In this document: one piece after another, positions 16,303 through 25,230 of the stretch
How the letters are laid out: each line of letters begins with the position of its first letter
Position numbering within the stretch: position 1 is the first letter of the stretch
Assembly: GCF_003148565.1 (NCBI RefSeq)
Contig: NZ_QGGL01000017.1
Span: 1 to 64,000 of the forward strand
Direction: 5' to 3'
Origin: Tumebacillus permanentifrigoris
GTDB lineage: Bacteria > Bacillota > Bacilli > Tumebacillales > Tumebacillaceae
DNA length: 64,000 bases
Notes under the pieces: model-generated
Told to the model about the DNA's origin: nothing
Seen by the model: only the letters and a program-made list of their open reading frames with translations
The model's database searches: none
Made by a program: the position numbers and the translations under genes

Positions 16303-17445
16303 CTAGAGGGAAGGATATGCCGTGATGACTTTGCGATTTCCTGATTCTGTAATGATCGTCAAATAGTTCAACACCTGACCAAACCCAGGCTTTGTGGGTC
16401 GTCCCCCCTGCGTACCTGCATTCGGGAACGGGATGCGGTAGGTATCGTCAGTAGCAGTCGAAGTGGCGACGACTCCGCCTTTGTTCTTCCAAGCGAGTTC
16501 CGTCATCAGGATCGCATCGCCCGAGAAGATACCGTGAATTTCCTTCGCAGAATTGTCATTCTCATGAAGTCGCACATGACTCGGATCATTGAAGATAAGT
16601 TTATGATGCACGCCGTCCGTTGGCATGTTGCTCAGGTGGTAATACCACGTGTCGATCCTATTTTTTTGCGTTGTAAATTCGGCTCGCAAGGTAGCTCGAT
16701 TATCATAATAAGCATCCATGTCGGCGGGGAGTGCGGCCTCCCAAATTCCATACGCTGCAAAATCTGCCTGCCAATTCGCTCGATCCGGATCTGGAACCGG
16801 TCGAGGGAACTTTAGAATTTGCGTCCAATCGCCTTGTTGCTTAGTCCAACTATTGCGCAGTCCTCTGTCCCCCAGGTCTTTTGTCCACGCGGACCATGCA
16901 GCCTGCTTGATTGTGGCAAGTCTCGCCTCAGCCGCCATTTTCACCTGATTGATGAGCGTAGACACTTCACCTTCCAAGGTATTTAGCACTTCATACTCCG
17001 ATTCTGTGTTCGCAGCGCCATAATCGTCTCCGTATGCGTCACCTGCTTGCGATACATAGTTCGGAATTTCCTCCAGTATCTCTTCCACTTCATCACCAGT
17101 TTTTTCAGCGACCGTATTGGCGATGTTTTCAAGCACTTGTTTGATGGCACGCATTCCTTGACCGAGCGCAACATTTTCGTCTGCAGATTCCTCCGACTCA
17201 TGAGCGGATTCCTCTGCCTCCTCGACTTGCGCTTTCCCTCCTCCCTTGCCCCCGTTCGCGTTCCCGCCACCTTTCTTTTTCCCAAACTGCACAGGTACCC
17301 CCTGCCGCAAGAGCTGGGTAACCGCCCGATTGCCGTAGAGCGCTTGCAACTGCAAGATCGGGTTCGTCGGTGTACCGCGTGTAACGCCTACACGACTCTG
17401 ACTGTCTATTTCCGTCGCTTTGGTCGATTTTACTTGTGATTTCAT
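16303..17445 (-). CDS. eCIS/polymorphic-toxin-like protein with GNRAV motif
   Basis: 380 aa. Residues 31-48 read LQLQALYGNRAVTQLLRQ, the short motif typical of DUF4157/eCIS-core proteins and of effectors carried by extracellular contractile injection systems and related toxins. A Gly/Lys-rich linker and an acidic Glu/Ser segment (about 60-90) follow, then a helical middle and a compact C-terminal domain of about 110 residues with GVHHKLIFNDPSHVRLHEND and the end SGNRKVITAYPS. A terminal R-V-x-TAYP strand occurs in several BECR-fold RNase toxins, so a nuclease tip is possible but unproven. No signal peptide. No eCIS structural genes are in the window. Confidence 0.6.
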   Translation of the reverse strand: MKSQVKSTKATEIDSQSRVGVTRGTPTNPILQLQALYGNRAVTQLLRQGVPVQFGKKKGGGNANGGKGGGKAQVEEAEESAHESEESADENVALGQGMRAIKQVLENIANTVAEKTGDEVEEILEEIPNYVSQAGDAYGDDYGAANTESEYEVLNTLEGEVSTLINQVKMAAEARLATIKQAAWSAWTKDLGDRGLRNSWTKQQGDWTQILKFPRPVPDPDRANWQADFAAYGIWEAALPADMDAYYDNRATLRAEFTTQKNRIDTWYYHLSNMPTDGVHHKLIFNDPSHVRLHENDNSAKEIHGIFSGDAILMTELAWKNKGGVVATSTATDDTYRIPFPNAGTQGGRPTKPGFGQVLNYLTIITESGNRKVITAYPSL

Positions 17446-17503
17446 TCGAGCACCCCGCAGGATAAGTCTTCATTCATTATATCACGGGCGATCTCGAACC
17501 AAA

Positions 17504-17535
17504 AAAACCTTTGCAACAACGGTTGCAAAGGTTTT
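17504..17535 (-). terminator. Terminator of the PepSY gene
   Basis: AAAACCTTTGCAAC and GTTGCAAAGGTTTT pair almost perfectly with a short loop and flanking A/T runs. Confidence 0.85.
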
Positions 17536-17546
17536 CACGAACTTCA

Positions 17547-18680
17547 TCAAGTTGTGACCGATCGTCCTGTCGCGACCTGCTTGCGACGACTTTGACGGCG
17601 AACCTTCGCCTTCAAGGCCCAGATCGTCAGCCCCGTCACCATGAAGAACAGCGGAAGCACGCCGATCAGCACATACAACAACTTCGAGAACGTCCCGCCC
17701 CACGTTCCGAAGTGCAAGCCAGCTCGCCACGTCGTGTAGGTGTTCAGCCCCGAGGCGGGATTGGATTTCCACAGCAGGTTGCCCGCGTAAGGATCGACAT
17801 AGACATTCGTGTTGCCTGTGCGTGTCGGGCTGTAGCCTTCCTCCAGGAACAGGCGCACCGATTGATCCTTCGCTTTCGGCAGCGAGATCCGCATCAGTTG
17901 GGTGTTCGGATGCGCTTGCTGGACGTTCGCCACCAGTTGGTCCAACGTCAGTTCCTTCCCGCTCGGCGTTGCTTTCAGCGCCGCTTTCGGTGCTTCCTCA
18001 CGCGCCGATGCGCCAAACCAGCCGAACACATCCTTGTCTAAGGTAAACGATGCCCCCGTCAACGCCAACACGAGCAGGAACGGTACCGAGATGATCCCGA
18101 GCGACTTGTGCAGACCACGTTGTAGCATCAATTGACCTTTTTTCCGAATGATCTTGAACCCGAGTGCAAACTTGCGCAGACCTGGCCACCAGACGATCGC
18201 CCCTGTGATCAGGACAAGCGCTAAACCTACCCCCATCGCCGACTCTACATAACGCGCCGTTTGGCGACCGAACACATCGCCCAACAACAAGTACTCATGC
18301 AATTTGATCATAAAGTCCAGAAAGGCCCCGTTGCCACCCTCCGTCTTGCCCAACACATGACCCGTGCCCGGATCGAGATACAAGTCGCGGTTCTGGGTCT
18401 TGCCGTCCGCTTCCTGGGTCATGCGGACATGAAAACGGCCGTCGGCCGCCTCCGGTGTCTCCAACAAGGTGATGCGCGAACCGGGAAGTTCCTGCAACGC
18501 GTTGGTCTTGATGAGTTCCAATGGGACCCGCCCCGCCGTTGTTTCATAAAGTTCGGGATGCGCCCATTGCTTGAGATCCTCTCGCAACACCAAGACACTG
18601 CCACTTAAACAGATCGCAACAAAAAACACCCCGACCACCAAACTCAGTCCTAAATGAAGCTTCAACATCCATTTTTTCAT
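17547..18680 (-). CDS. PepSY-associated membrane protein (PiuB/iron-reductase-like)
   Basis: 377 aa, four membrane helices: residues 8-30 (LHLGLSLVVGVFFVAICLSG), about 135-160, about 190-215 and about 335-360. Extracytoplasmic PepSY-type segments lie between them (PGTGHVLGKTEGG; VYVDPYAGNLLWKSNP). Family members sit next to siderophore or haem uptake genes and are proposed ferric-siderophore reductases. I start at ATG 18680 (GGGGAAGGGGTTTCGG). A Fur box lies 39-57 bp upstream, so iron repression is likely. Divergent from the lipoprotein gene. Confidence 0.85.
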   Translation of the reverse strand: MKKWMLKLHLGLSLVVGVFFVAICLSGSVLVLREDLKQWAHPELYETTAGRVPLELIKTNALQELPGSRITLLETPEAADGRFHVRMTQEADGKTQNRDLYLDPGTGHVLGKTEGGNGAFLDFMIKLHEYLLLGDVFGRQTARYVESAMGVGLALVLITGAIVWWPGLRKFALGFKIIRKKGQLMLQRGLHKSLGIISVPFLLVLALTGASFTLDKDVFGWFGASAREEAPKAALKATPSGKELTLDQLVANVQQAHPNTQLMRISLPKAKDQSVRLFLEEGYSPTRTGNTNVYVDPYAGNLLWKSNPASGLNTYTTWRAGLHFGTWGGTFSKLLYVLIGVLPLFFMVTGLTIWALKAKVRRQSRRKQVATGRSVTT

Positions 18681-18718
18681 TCCGAAACCCCTTCCCCATA
18701 TCCGTCTCAGTCGTACTA

Positions 18719-18737
18719 TGCGAATGAGAATCATTTT
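18719..18737 (-). promoter_or_regulatory. Fur box of the PepSY gene
   Basis: GCGAATGAGAATCATTTTC matches 15 of 19 positions of the classical Fur box GATAATGATAATCATTATC. Confidence 0.75.
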
Positions 18738-18827
18738 CAATTACGTCCCTCATGCTAATATCTCCCTGTCATTCCTGTCAAGCACCAAAATCAAATGTTG
18801 ACGCGTAGCCAAATCAAGCATACAATT

Positions 18828-18846
18828 ATGAATGATAATCATTCTC
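18828..18846 (+). promoter_or_regulatory. Fur box of the lipoprotein-cytochrome operon
   Basis: ATGAATGATAATCATTCTC matches 15 of 19 Fur-box positions including the whole central AATGATAATCATT. It ends 24 bp before the lipoprotein ATG. Confidence 0.8.
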
Positions 18847-18870
18847 AATGTTACGGAGCTGAATAAACTC

Positions 18871-20946
18871 ATGAATAGATCGAAACGCAATGCTTTCCTT
18901 GCTGTGCTCGCGATGAGCTTGACCGCCACCACCCTCGTCGGTTGCAACACCGGTGAGAAACCAGAAGCATCTGCTGAACCGGGCAAAGGCAGCGGAGCCA
19001 AAGCGCTGACTCGCACCGGCCAAACATTTGACACAGCTGGCAACATGATGGCCTACGCAGAGTTCGAGCTGTCTGGCGAACCGATGGCAGAGCGCCTTGG
19101 TCTCAACCTCGATCTGCTGGACCCGCAGAAAGTCAACGATCCGACCCCCTTCGACTACACAGCTGGGATCAAGTCCTACGAATACTCGGAGGAAGCGATG
19201 TACGAAGTCGTGGAAAAGTCCGGTCTCGGCCTGCATCTGATCAATGGTCCGATCAACCTCACCCGTGGAGCCAACGGTGCTGAATCGCTGGCGAAACGCT
19301 TCCAAGAACTTGCGGACGCAACCGGATACAACCAGGATGAGATCTTCCAGAACATGTACCCGACGATGATCGAGTATGCCAGCGGCGACCCGCAATACCC
19401 GCAGAAACTCGACCTGAAAAAGTTTGGCGATGCCAAAGACGGCGTCTACACCCCGATGATCCAAGTCGATTTCGCCTCCACCCGCTGGAACCGCGACAAG
19501 ATGGAAAAAGCGTTGATCCCGTCGGCGTATGGCGGCGTTTTTCTCAAGCAAGCGCTGTGGCTGGGTGACTTCCTCGGCAACATGCACAGCACCGAGGCAG
19601 ATGAAGAGACCGAACCGACCAGCGCGGACGCAGACAAGGACGGCAAACTCCGCCTCGGGGTCTCCTCCACCGACGGCTTCCAAGGCATGTTGCTGACAGA
19701 GGAAGTCTGGAACAAGCTCGCCTACATCCGCGACAACCTGTTCTATGACGCGTCCACGGGCAAGCTGACCCCGGCAGTGGGCAGCCAATACAACCCGAGC
19801 AAAGGCTTCGTGTACCTCCCGCATAAAATCGAAGTCACCGAAGAAGGCAGCAACGGTCTCTACAAAGCAGGCTCCCTGAAAGTCACCGATGCCCGCAGCC
19901 TGCTCTCCGACCAGTGGAGCCTGCTCTGGCCGGCCTCTGAATTCTACGGCACGACCGACCAACGTCCGTCCAACCCGAACCTCAACCCGGCGTTCCAAGG
20001 GGTATTTGACGGCGCACCGTTCGCCTCTGCACCTGCGGCGAACCTCGATGACAAAACCGACAATGATGTCAAAGCGACCGATCCGTACTCCGTCAACCGC
20101 GACATCCTGCTCAACGTGTTCTCCAACCTGAAAGCGATGCACTGGAACGCAGACAAGGGCTCGCTGGTCAGTGAAAACGATGGCAAAGCCCAAGGCAACA
20201 CGGTCGATCCGTTCAACGTGGGCTACACGATGGAATCGCTGCGCATCTTCCAACGCGCCATCGACGGTCTCCCGGTCGGCTACGCGAGCGGTGAGAGTGC
20301 GAAGGGCCTCGGCACGGAGGAAGGCAAGGCGGCGCTCGACATGATCAAGCGCCAAGGCGACTTCCTGATCACCAACCTGATCGACAGCAAGGACGGCCTC
20401 GTCGCCAACTCTTATGACCTGCAAGCGGGCAAGGCAGACAGCGGCGTGAAAACCCTGCAAGCCCAACTCGGCGCCATCCGTGGCTTGACGGCCGCGTTCC
20501 TCGCCACCGAAGACAGCAAGTACCAGCAAGCGGCGCGCGACCTCTACCTCGCGACCGACAAAGCGTTCTACGACAAAACCAACAAACTCTACAAAACCAA
20601 AGCGGACGGCAGTGAATACAAATACACCCCGTGGATTGCTGGCGGCCTCTCCGCGATGTTCCGCATGGGCACCGATCATCTCAAAAACGATCAACCGCAA
20701 ACGGGTGCTGCCGAAGTGCTGAACCTGAAAAACCTCACCGAGCGCTACACCGAGTTCTACGACAACGTGATCGATGGCATCGACCTCGGCCACGGCATGC
20801 AAGCATCTGAGATGTGGGACACCGGTGACGTTTATAAGGAAGGCGACGATTCTGGCAACTCCGACCAAGACCACATTTACCAACTGCAAAAAGCAGGCGG
20901 CCCCAACGGCACCGCTCCGATCCTGCTCGATGCAGAGTTGAAGTAG
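18871..20946 (+). CDS. Large lipoprotein of unknown function, iron-regulated
   Basis: 691 aa. A Lys/Arg start and hydrophobic stretch lead to the lipobox LVGC, so lipid attachment at about Cys25. The mature part begins with a low-complexity linker. The C-terminal third is helical (LQAQLGAIRGLTAAFLATED, KYQQAARDLYLATDKAF, TPWIAGGLSAMFRMG) and resembles an alpha/alpha-toroid fold. I do not recognise a named family. ATG 18871 with ACGGAGCTG upstream replaces the earlier in-frame ATG inside the Fur box. It is followed after 7 bp by the propeller-peroxidase gene; the pair is presumably one extracytoplasmic iron- or redox-related system. Confidence 0.75.
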   Translation: MNRSKRNAFLAVLAMSLTATTLVGCNTGEKPEASAEPGKGSGAKALTRTGQTFDTAGNMMAYAEFELSGEPMAERLGLNLDLLDPQKVNDPTPFDYTAGIKSYEYSEEAMYEVVEKSGLGLHLINGPINLTRGANGAESLAKRFQELADATGYNQDEIFQNMYPTMIEYASGDPQYPQKLDLKKFGDAKDGVYTPMIQVDFASTRWNRDKMEKALIPSAYGGVFLKQALWLGDFLGNMHSTEADEETEPTSADADKDGKLRLGVSSTDGFQGMLLTEEVWNKLAYIRDNLFYDASTGKLTPAVGSQYNPSKGFVYLPHKIEVTEEGSNGLYKAGSLKVTDARSLLSDQWSLLWPASEFYGTTDQRPSNPNLNPAFQGVFDGAPFASAPAANLDDKTDNDVKATDPYSVNRDILLNVFSNLKAMHWNADKGSLVSENDGKAQGNTVDPFNVGYTMESLRIFQRAIDGLPVGYASGESAKGLGTEEGKAALDMIKRQGDFLITNLIDSKDGLVANSYDLQAGKADSGVKTLQAQLGAIRGLTAAFLATEDSKYQQAARDLYLATDKAFYDKTNKLYKTKADGSEYKYTPWIAGGLSAMFRMGTDHLKNDQPQTGAAEVLNLKNLTERYTEFYDNVIDGIDLGHGMQASEMWDTGDVYKEGDDSGNSDQDHIYQLQKAGGPNGTAPILLDAELK

Positions 20947-20953
20947 GCCCGCC

Positions 20954-22948
20954 ATGATCAAAACGCGCAACAAATACCTGCTCACCGCAGCGCTCGCGCT
21001 GCTTGTCATCGGGGGTGGCACGCTGTACGCCACCAGCCAGCAATCGGCAGCCCCTGTCGATAGCACCGTTCGCAGCACATCGACCCACAGCGGGTCGGTC
21101 GTGCTGTCTGCGGATGGTCGCTATGCGTACACCTCGAATGTCGACGTGGACACCGTCACCATCGTCGACACGGAAAAAAACAAAAAACTCGCGGAGATCG
21201 AAGTTGGCAAGGAACCGCGCAACCTCGCACTCTCCCCGAACGGCAAGTACCTCTATGTATCCGCGATGTATGACAACGAAGTCGATGTGATCGACCTCAA
21301 CAAAAAGAAAGTTTCCCAAAAAATCCCGGTCGGCGTCGAGCCTGCCGGGCTCTTGAGCGATCTGGACGGCAGCCACCTCTACGTCGCCAACTACCGCTCC
21401 AAGTCGGTGAGCGTCTTGGACGTCACAGCGGGCAAGGTCGCCAAGGAGATTCAAGTCCATGACAACCCGTATGCACTCGCCCTGACAGCAGACGGTCACA
21501 AATTATACGTCACCCACTACCTCGACGGTTTAATCTCGGTCGTCGACACCAAAAAGCAAGCGGTCAGCAAGGAAATCACCTTGCACGACAGCCCGGAACC
21601 GGCGAACCATGACCAGAAAGTTTCACAAGGCACGCCGGAGGAGTTGGAGAGCATCACGATCGACCCGAGCGGCAAAGTCGCGTGGGTTGCCCACAATCTC
21701 TACAACACCGACACGCACATTCAATTCGAGTCCTCGATCTTCCCGACGATCTCCGTGCTCGATGTGCAAACAGACCAAGAGCTTCCCGACCAGCGCAAGG
21801 AACTGTTCAAGGCGATGAACATCCGCGACAGTCAAAACAAAACCCAGATCGTCTCCAACCCGACCGGCGTCGAGTTCCTGCCGAACGGTGAGAAAGCCTA
21901 CGTCCTGTTCGCTGGCAGTGAGGACATCCTCGTGTTCGACACCCGTCGCGGCGGAAACGCTGTGCAGTTGGTGCGCCGTGTGCCAGGCGACAACCCGCGC
22001 GGGATGGCGATCACCCCAGACGGTTCGACGATCTACGTACACAACGCGATGTCGCACGACCTCGCCAAACTCACGACCGGCGGTAGCGATGCCTACGCCC
22101 AAGCGCAAATGAGCCCCGACGCCCTGAAGTTGATCGCCAAAGACTCGTTGCCAGAGCAAGTGCGACTGGGCAAACAGATCTTCTACAGCGCCAACTCTGA
22201 CAAGTACGCGACCGACATCACCGGCCAGAACTGGATGAGCTGTGCGTCGTGCCATGCGCTCGGGTATCAGGACAAAAACGTCTGGATCACCGACAAAGGA
22301 CTGCGCCGCACCCCCAGCAACGCGGGTCTGAAGGACAGCGGGCTGATGATGTGGGACGGCACCCGTGACGACATGGGCGACTACATCCTGACTGTGCAAG
22401 GCGAGATGGGCGGCATGTCCAAGCTCGACCCGAGCCAGCCCTTGCCTCCAGAGGTGCAAAAAATGTTCGACGCCCTCGACGCCTACATCAAGTACGACCG
22501 CCAGATTCCGGTGCCACAGAGCCCGTATCGCAACGCGGACGGCACGATGACCACCGCCGCCCAGAACGGCCAGCATGTGTTCCAGACGGCCGGCTGTGCA
22601 ACGTGTCATGCAGGGTCAGGCTACACCGACAGCAACCTCGCGCTCGGCAGCGACGGCAAACTGACGATCACCAACACCACGAAACTGCATGATGTCGTCA
22701 CCGCCAACGCCAAGGACGTCGGAACGGCTGGCGACGCGCGCGGCAACATGCAGAACTCGCGCACCCCGCAACAGTTCGATACGCCGACCTTGCTGGGGAT
22801 CTACTCCCGCGCCCCGTACTTCCACGACGGCAGCGCCAAAACGCTGGAGGAAGTGTTCTCCCACCCTGGTACCCATCATGACAAGACACAAAACCTCTCC
22901 GAATCGGATTTCAAAGACCTCGTGGAGTTTTTGAAAGAGTTGCAATAA
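20954..22948 (+). CDS. YVTN beta-propeller fused to di-haem cytochrome c peroxidase/MauG-like domain
   Basis: 664 aa. An N-terminal membrane anchor or signal (KYLLTAALALLVIGGGTLYA, 7-26) is followed by a seven-bladed YVTN-type propeller (repeats such as VVLSADGRYAYTSNVDVDTV, ALSPNGKYLYVSAMYDNEVD, AITPDGSTIYVHNAMSHDLA; residues about 50-370). From about 380 it is a di-haem peroxidase-like domain with haem sites CASCH (430-434) and CATCH (548-552), and ends with APYFHDGSAKTLEEVFSHPG typical of MauG/CCP. It should act outside the membrane in peroxide reduction or protein/metal oxidation. Co-transcribed with the lipoprotein under a Fur box. Haem attachment would need a cytochrome c maturation system; ccdA and a ResA-like gene are at 49-50 kb. 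Confidence 0.88.
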   Translation: MIKTRNKYLLTAALALLVIGGGTLYATSQQSAAPVDSTVRSTSTHSGSVVLSADGRYAYTSNVDVDTVTIVDTEKNKKLAEIEVGKEPRNLALSPNGKYLYVSAMYDNEVDVIDLNKKKVSQKIPVGVEPAGLLSDLDGSHLYVANYRSKSVSVLDVTAGKVAKEIQVHDNPYALALTADGHKLYVTHYLDGLISVVDTKKQAVSKEITLHDSPEPANHDQKVSQGTPEELESITIDPSGKVAWVAHNLYNTDTHIQFESSIFPTISVLDVQTDQELPDQRKELFKAMNIRDSQNKTQIVSNPTGVEFLPNGEKAYVLFAGSEDILVFDTRRGGNAVQLVRRVPGDNPRGMAITPDGSTIYVHNAMSHDLAKLTTGGSDAYAQAQMSPDALKLIAKDSLPEQVRLGKQIFYSANSDKYATDITGQNWMSCASCHALGYQDKNVWITDKGLRRTPSNAGLKDSGLMMWDGTRDDMGDYILTVQGEMGGMSKLDPSQPLPPEVQKMFDALDAYIKYDRQIPVPQSPYRNADGTMTTAAQNGQHVFQTAGCATCHAGSGYTDSNLALGSDGKLTITNTTKLHDVVTANAKDVGTAGDARGNMQNSRTPQQFDTPTLLGIYSRAPYFHDGSAKTLEEVFSHPGTHHDKTQNLSESDFKDLVEFLKELQ

Positions 22949-22960
22949 CGACGAGACACA

Positions 22961-22994
22961 AAAACCCCTTCGGCGATCATGCCGAAGGGGTTTT
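22961..22994. terminator. Bidirectional terminator
   Basis: AAAACCCCTTCGGC and GCCGAAGGGGTTTT form a 14-bp perfect stem with a 6-base loop between convergent genes. Confidence 0.9.
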
Positions 22995-23001
22995 TTCCTG
23001 A

Positions 23002-23835
23002 TCAATCCTGCAGGCCTGTCAATTTCGTGCTGACTTCCCAGAGCCGACGCGCGATCACAGGATCGTTGGAGATTCGATTGGTTTTGGCTGGTTTGCAATT
23101 GACAAAAAACTCACCGCTCACCGCCTCCACATCCGTTGAGGAGGCGAGGTAGACCGGGGTTTTCGCCCCTTGAGCCTGCCCGACCGCTTGGAACGTAAAT
23201 GCCACCTGCATCCACCGTGGCATGTCGTGTAGCAAATTGGTTTTGACCACCCCTGGGTGCAAGGCGTTCACGGTGACTTGTGTGCCGCGCAACCGCATCG
23301 CCAGTTCCTTGGTGAAGATGACCAGCGCCAACTTGGTGGGCGCTACCGCACGCATGACTGAGTACTTTCGCTTGGTCAGGTTGAGATCGTCCAAGTCGAT
23401 GTTGGTAAAAGCGGTCTTCGACGCCACGTTGATGATCCGCGAGGGGGCGCTGGCTTTTAAGCGTTTCAACAAGAGATGGGTCAGCAGGAAGTGTGAGAGA
23501 TAGTTGACGGCAAATGTCTTTTCAATCCCTTCCTCCGTCTCCTCGCGATTGGGCAGAAACACGCCGGCGTTATTGACCAGCACATGCAGATGTTCGAAGC
23601 GTTGCTGAAACTCTTCGGCTGCCTGACGAACCGATTTTTGCGAGGCGAGATCCGCGACGAGCAACTCCACTTGGGGATTGCCGCTGTCCGTCTGAATCGC
23701 CCGCACCGCGAGTTCGCCGCGTTCCCGACTTCGACAGAGCAAGACGACCGTAGCTCCCTTTTTGGCCAGTTCAAGCGCGGTGGCTTTGCCGATCCCCGAG
23801 TTCCCACCTGTTACTAAGCAAACCTTTCCCTTCAA
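23002..23835 (-). CDS. SDR-family protein (retinol-dehydrogenase-like) lacking the catalytic Tyr
   Basis: 277 aa. The Rossmann motif KVCLVTGGNSGIGKATALEL, the NNAG motif and the INVAS serine are intact. In the YxxxK box, which in this subfamily reads YGQSK, the sequence is VAPTK: the Tyr is Val. Activity as a normal reductase is therefore doubtful. The ATG at 23856 is only 12 bp behind a TATAAT (23868-23873) and would leave no leader; the TTG at 23835 has GGGAAGAGG upstream and begins the protein at the usual KGKVCLVTGG, so I prefer it. Single gene, convergent to the cytochrome operon. Confidence 0.75.
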   Translation of the reverse strand: MKGKVCLVTGGNSGIGKATALELAKKGATVVLLCRSRERGELAVRAIQTDSGNPQVELLVADLASQKSVRQAAEEFQQRFEHLHVLVNNAGVFLPNREETEEGIEKTFAVNYLSHFLLTHLLLKRLKASAPSRIINVASKTAFTNIDLDDLNLTKRKYSVMRAVAPTKLALVIFTKELAMRLRGTQVTVNALHPGVVKTNLLHDMPRWMQVAFTFQAVGQAQGAKTPVYLASSTDVEAVSGEFFVNCKPAKTNRISNDPVIARRLWEVSTKLTGLQD

Positions 23836-23943
23836 GTAAATCAACCTCTTCCCCATACGTTTTTTAAATTATAACACGTTTATACATACTAAAATAGTAA
23901 GAACTTTTAAGTGCCTAGTGCTTGCAAACACGGGAACAGACAA

Positions 23944-23977
23944 CAAAAAAAGGAGGTTGGGCCTCTGCCCAACCTCC
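23944..23977 (-). terminator. Terminator of the polyketide-like operon
   Basis: GGAGGTTGGGC and GCCCAACCTCC form an 11-bp perfect stem with a 4-base loop; the minus strand then has T7. It closes the eight-gene operon 14 bp after fabZ. Confidence 0.9.
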
Positions 23978-23990
23978 CGCGAATTCCGCT

Positions 23991-24428
23991 CTAGGGTAAA
24001 AAGAAAATCAGTTCGCCTTTGGCCGCCTTTTTGCTGGTGTCGCCGATGTTGATCAGCACTTTGGTCGTGATGTAGTTCCCGACGGTTTCTTTCATCTCCA
24101 CTTTGATGTAGAGGCAGTCTCCCGGCTTGACTTGGTTGTAGAACCGGAAATCCTTGCTCTGCACCAAGTACGCGATGCGTGGCTCGGTCGTCTCCGACTC
24201 CTCCATCGAGATCGCCAAGAGCATGCTCGCTTGAGCCGCCATCTCGATCATCAATACCCCTGGTACAACCGGTTGTCCAGGGAAGTGGCCCGCAAAATAC
24301 GGCTCGTTGTACGACAAGTTTTTGACACAGACGATCTTCTGCGCTTCTACCGACTCCACCCGGTCAATGAACAAAAAAGGCGGTGCCTGTTTGAGCAATT
24401 CGTGGGGCATAACACTTTTTACATCCAT
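23991..24428 (-). CDS. FabZ-type 3-hydroxyacyl-ACP dehydratase
   Basis: 145 aa, normal FabZ length. LLKQAPPFLFIDRV and AGHFPGQPVVPGVLMIEMAA hold the catalytic His and, one helix later, Glu. It would dehydrate 3-hydroxyacyl-ACP made by the ketosynthase and FabG of the same operon, giving the enoyl chain. Last gene of the operon, 40 bp after the crotonase. Its place in this cluster argues for a pathway-dedicated dehydratase, not the housekeeping fabZ. Confidence 0.9.
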   Translation of the reverse strand: MDVKSVMPHELLKQAPPFLFIDRVESVEAQKIVCVKNLSYNEPYFAGHFPGQPVVPGVLMIEMAAQASMLLAISMEESETTEPRIAYLVQSKDFRFYNQVKPGDCLYIKVEMKETVGNYITTKVLINIGDTSKKAAKGELIFFLP

Positions 24429-24468
24429 GAATGAGCCTCCCCTCGGTCTCTTTTCGAGCTTCCCTTCG

Positions 24469-25230
24469 CTAGGAACGAATGTTCATCAGCCGTTCGCGGA
24501 CAGATGGGTCTCGGAAACGCTCGCACAGCCAAGTCTTCTCCAGTTCCAGATGCTCCGCCAGCCCGTCGTCGCGATTCAACAACGCCTTCATCCCGACGAT
24601 CGTGTCCGTTCCACCCGTCAGAAACTGGTTGCACAACGCCTCCACACGCGCCATCATCTCGCTGCGCTTGTCGATCACTTCCTGGAACAGCCCCCAATCG
24701 GCCGCTTCCCGCGCCGTGAACATGCGTCCGGTCAACAGCAAGTCCTTCGTGCGCGTTTGACCGATCAGGCGCGGCAGAAAATAGCTGGAACTGAGGTCGG
24801 GCGTGATCCCCATATAGTAAAATTTCTCGATAAACTTGGTCTTCGCTTCGGCAATTCGGTAGTCGCAGGCCAAAAAGACGTTCAAACCGCCGCCAAATGC
24901 ATACCCGTGCAGCGCGGCGATGGTGATCTTGGGCGAGGTGTGAATCGCCATGATGAAGGCGTTCAGCTTGGCGGCCACGCGTTCGAGATCTTGGACCCCA
25001 TCCTCGCGACTTGCCAGTTCGATCATGCCCTCCAGATCCGGGCCGATCGAGAAATAATTGCGGCCCGTCGAAGTAAACACGATGATCTTGCACTCCGGGT
25101 CGGCATGAACCTGCTCCATCGCCGCAAGCAACGCGTCCGCCATCAAGGGATCGAGGGCGTTTTTCTTTTCCTGATCGTCCAGTTCCACATAGCGCACAGC
25201 CCCTGCGTTGCGGATGTTGACAAGACTCAT
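24469..25230 (-). CDS. Enoyl-CoA hydratase/isomerase-family protein
   Basis: 253 aa crotonase fold. The oxyanion-hole segments are YFSIGPDLEGMIE (about 59-71) and AALHGYAFGGGLNVFLACDY (about 104-123). Where hydratases have a second Glu, this protein has GITPDLSSSYFLPRLIG, with Asp only, as in PaaG/dienoyl isomerase types, so double-bond isomerisation is more likely than hydration. It overlaps the upstream flavoenzyme gene by 4 bp (ATGA) and is translationally coupled to it. Confidence 0.8.
   Translation of the reverse strand: MSLVNIRNAGAVRYVELDDQEKKNALDPLMADALLAAMEQVHADPECKIIVFTSTGRNYFSIGPDLEGMIELASREDGVQDLERVAAKLNAFIMAIHTSPKITIAALHGYAFGGGLNVFLACDYRIAEAKTKFIEKFYYMGITPDLSSSYFLPRLIGQTRTKDLLLTGRMFTAREAADWGLFQEVIDKRSEMMARVEALCNQFLTGGTDTIVGMKALLNRDDGLAEHLELEKTWLCERFRDPSVRERLMNIRS

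Noticed and set aside
18826-21078. 750-aa frame on the minus strand
   Set aside because: Antisense to the lipoprotein gene; composition is that of a shadow frame (Val, Arg, His-rich, no motif).
23991-25230. FabZ and crotonase as housekeeping fatty acid synthesis or beta-oxidation genes
   Set aside because: They share one promoter, tight spacing and one terminator with the KS-CLF, ACP and flavoenzymes.
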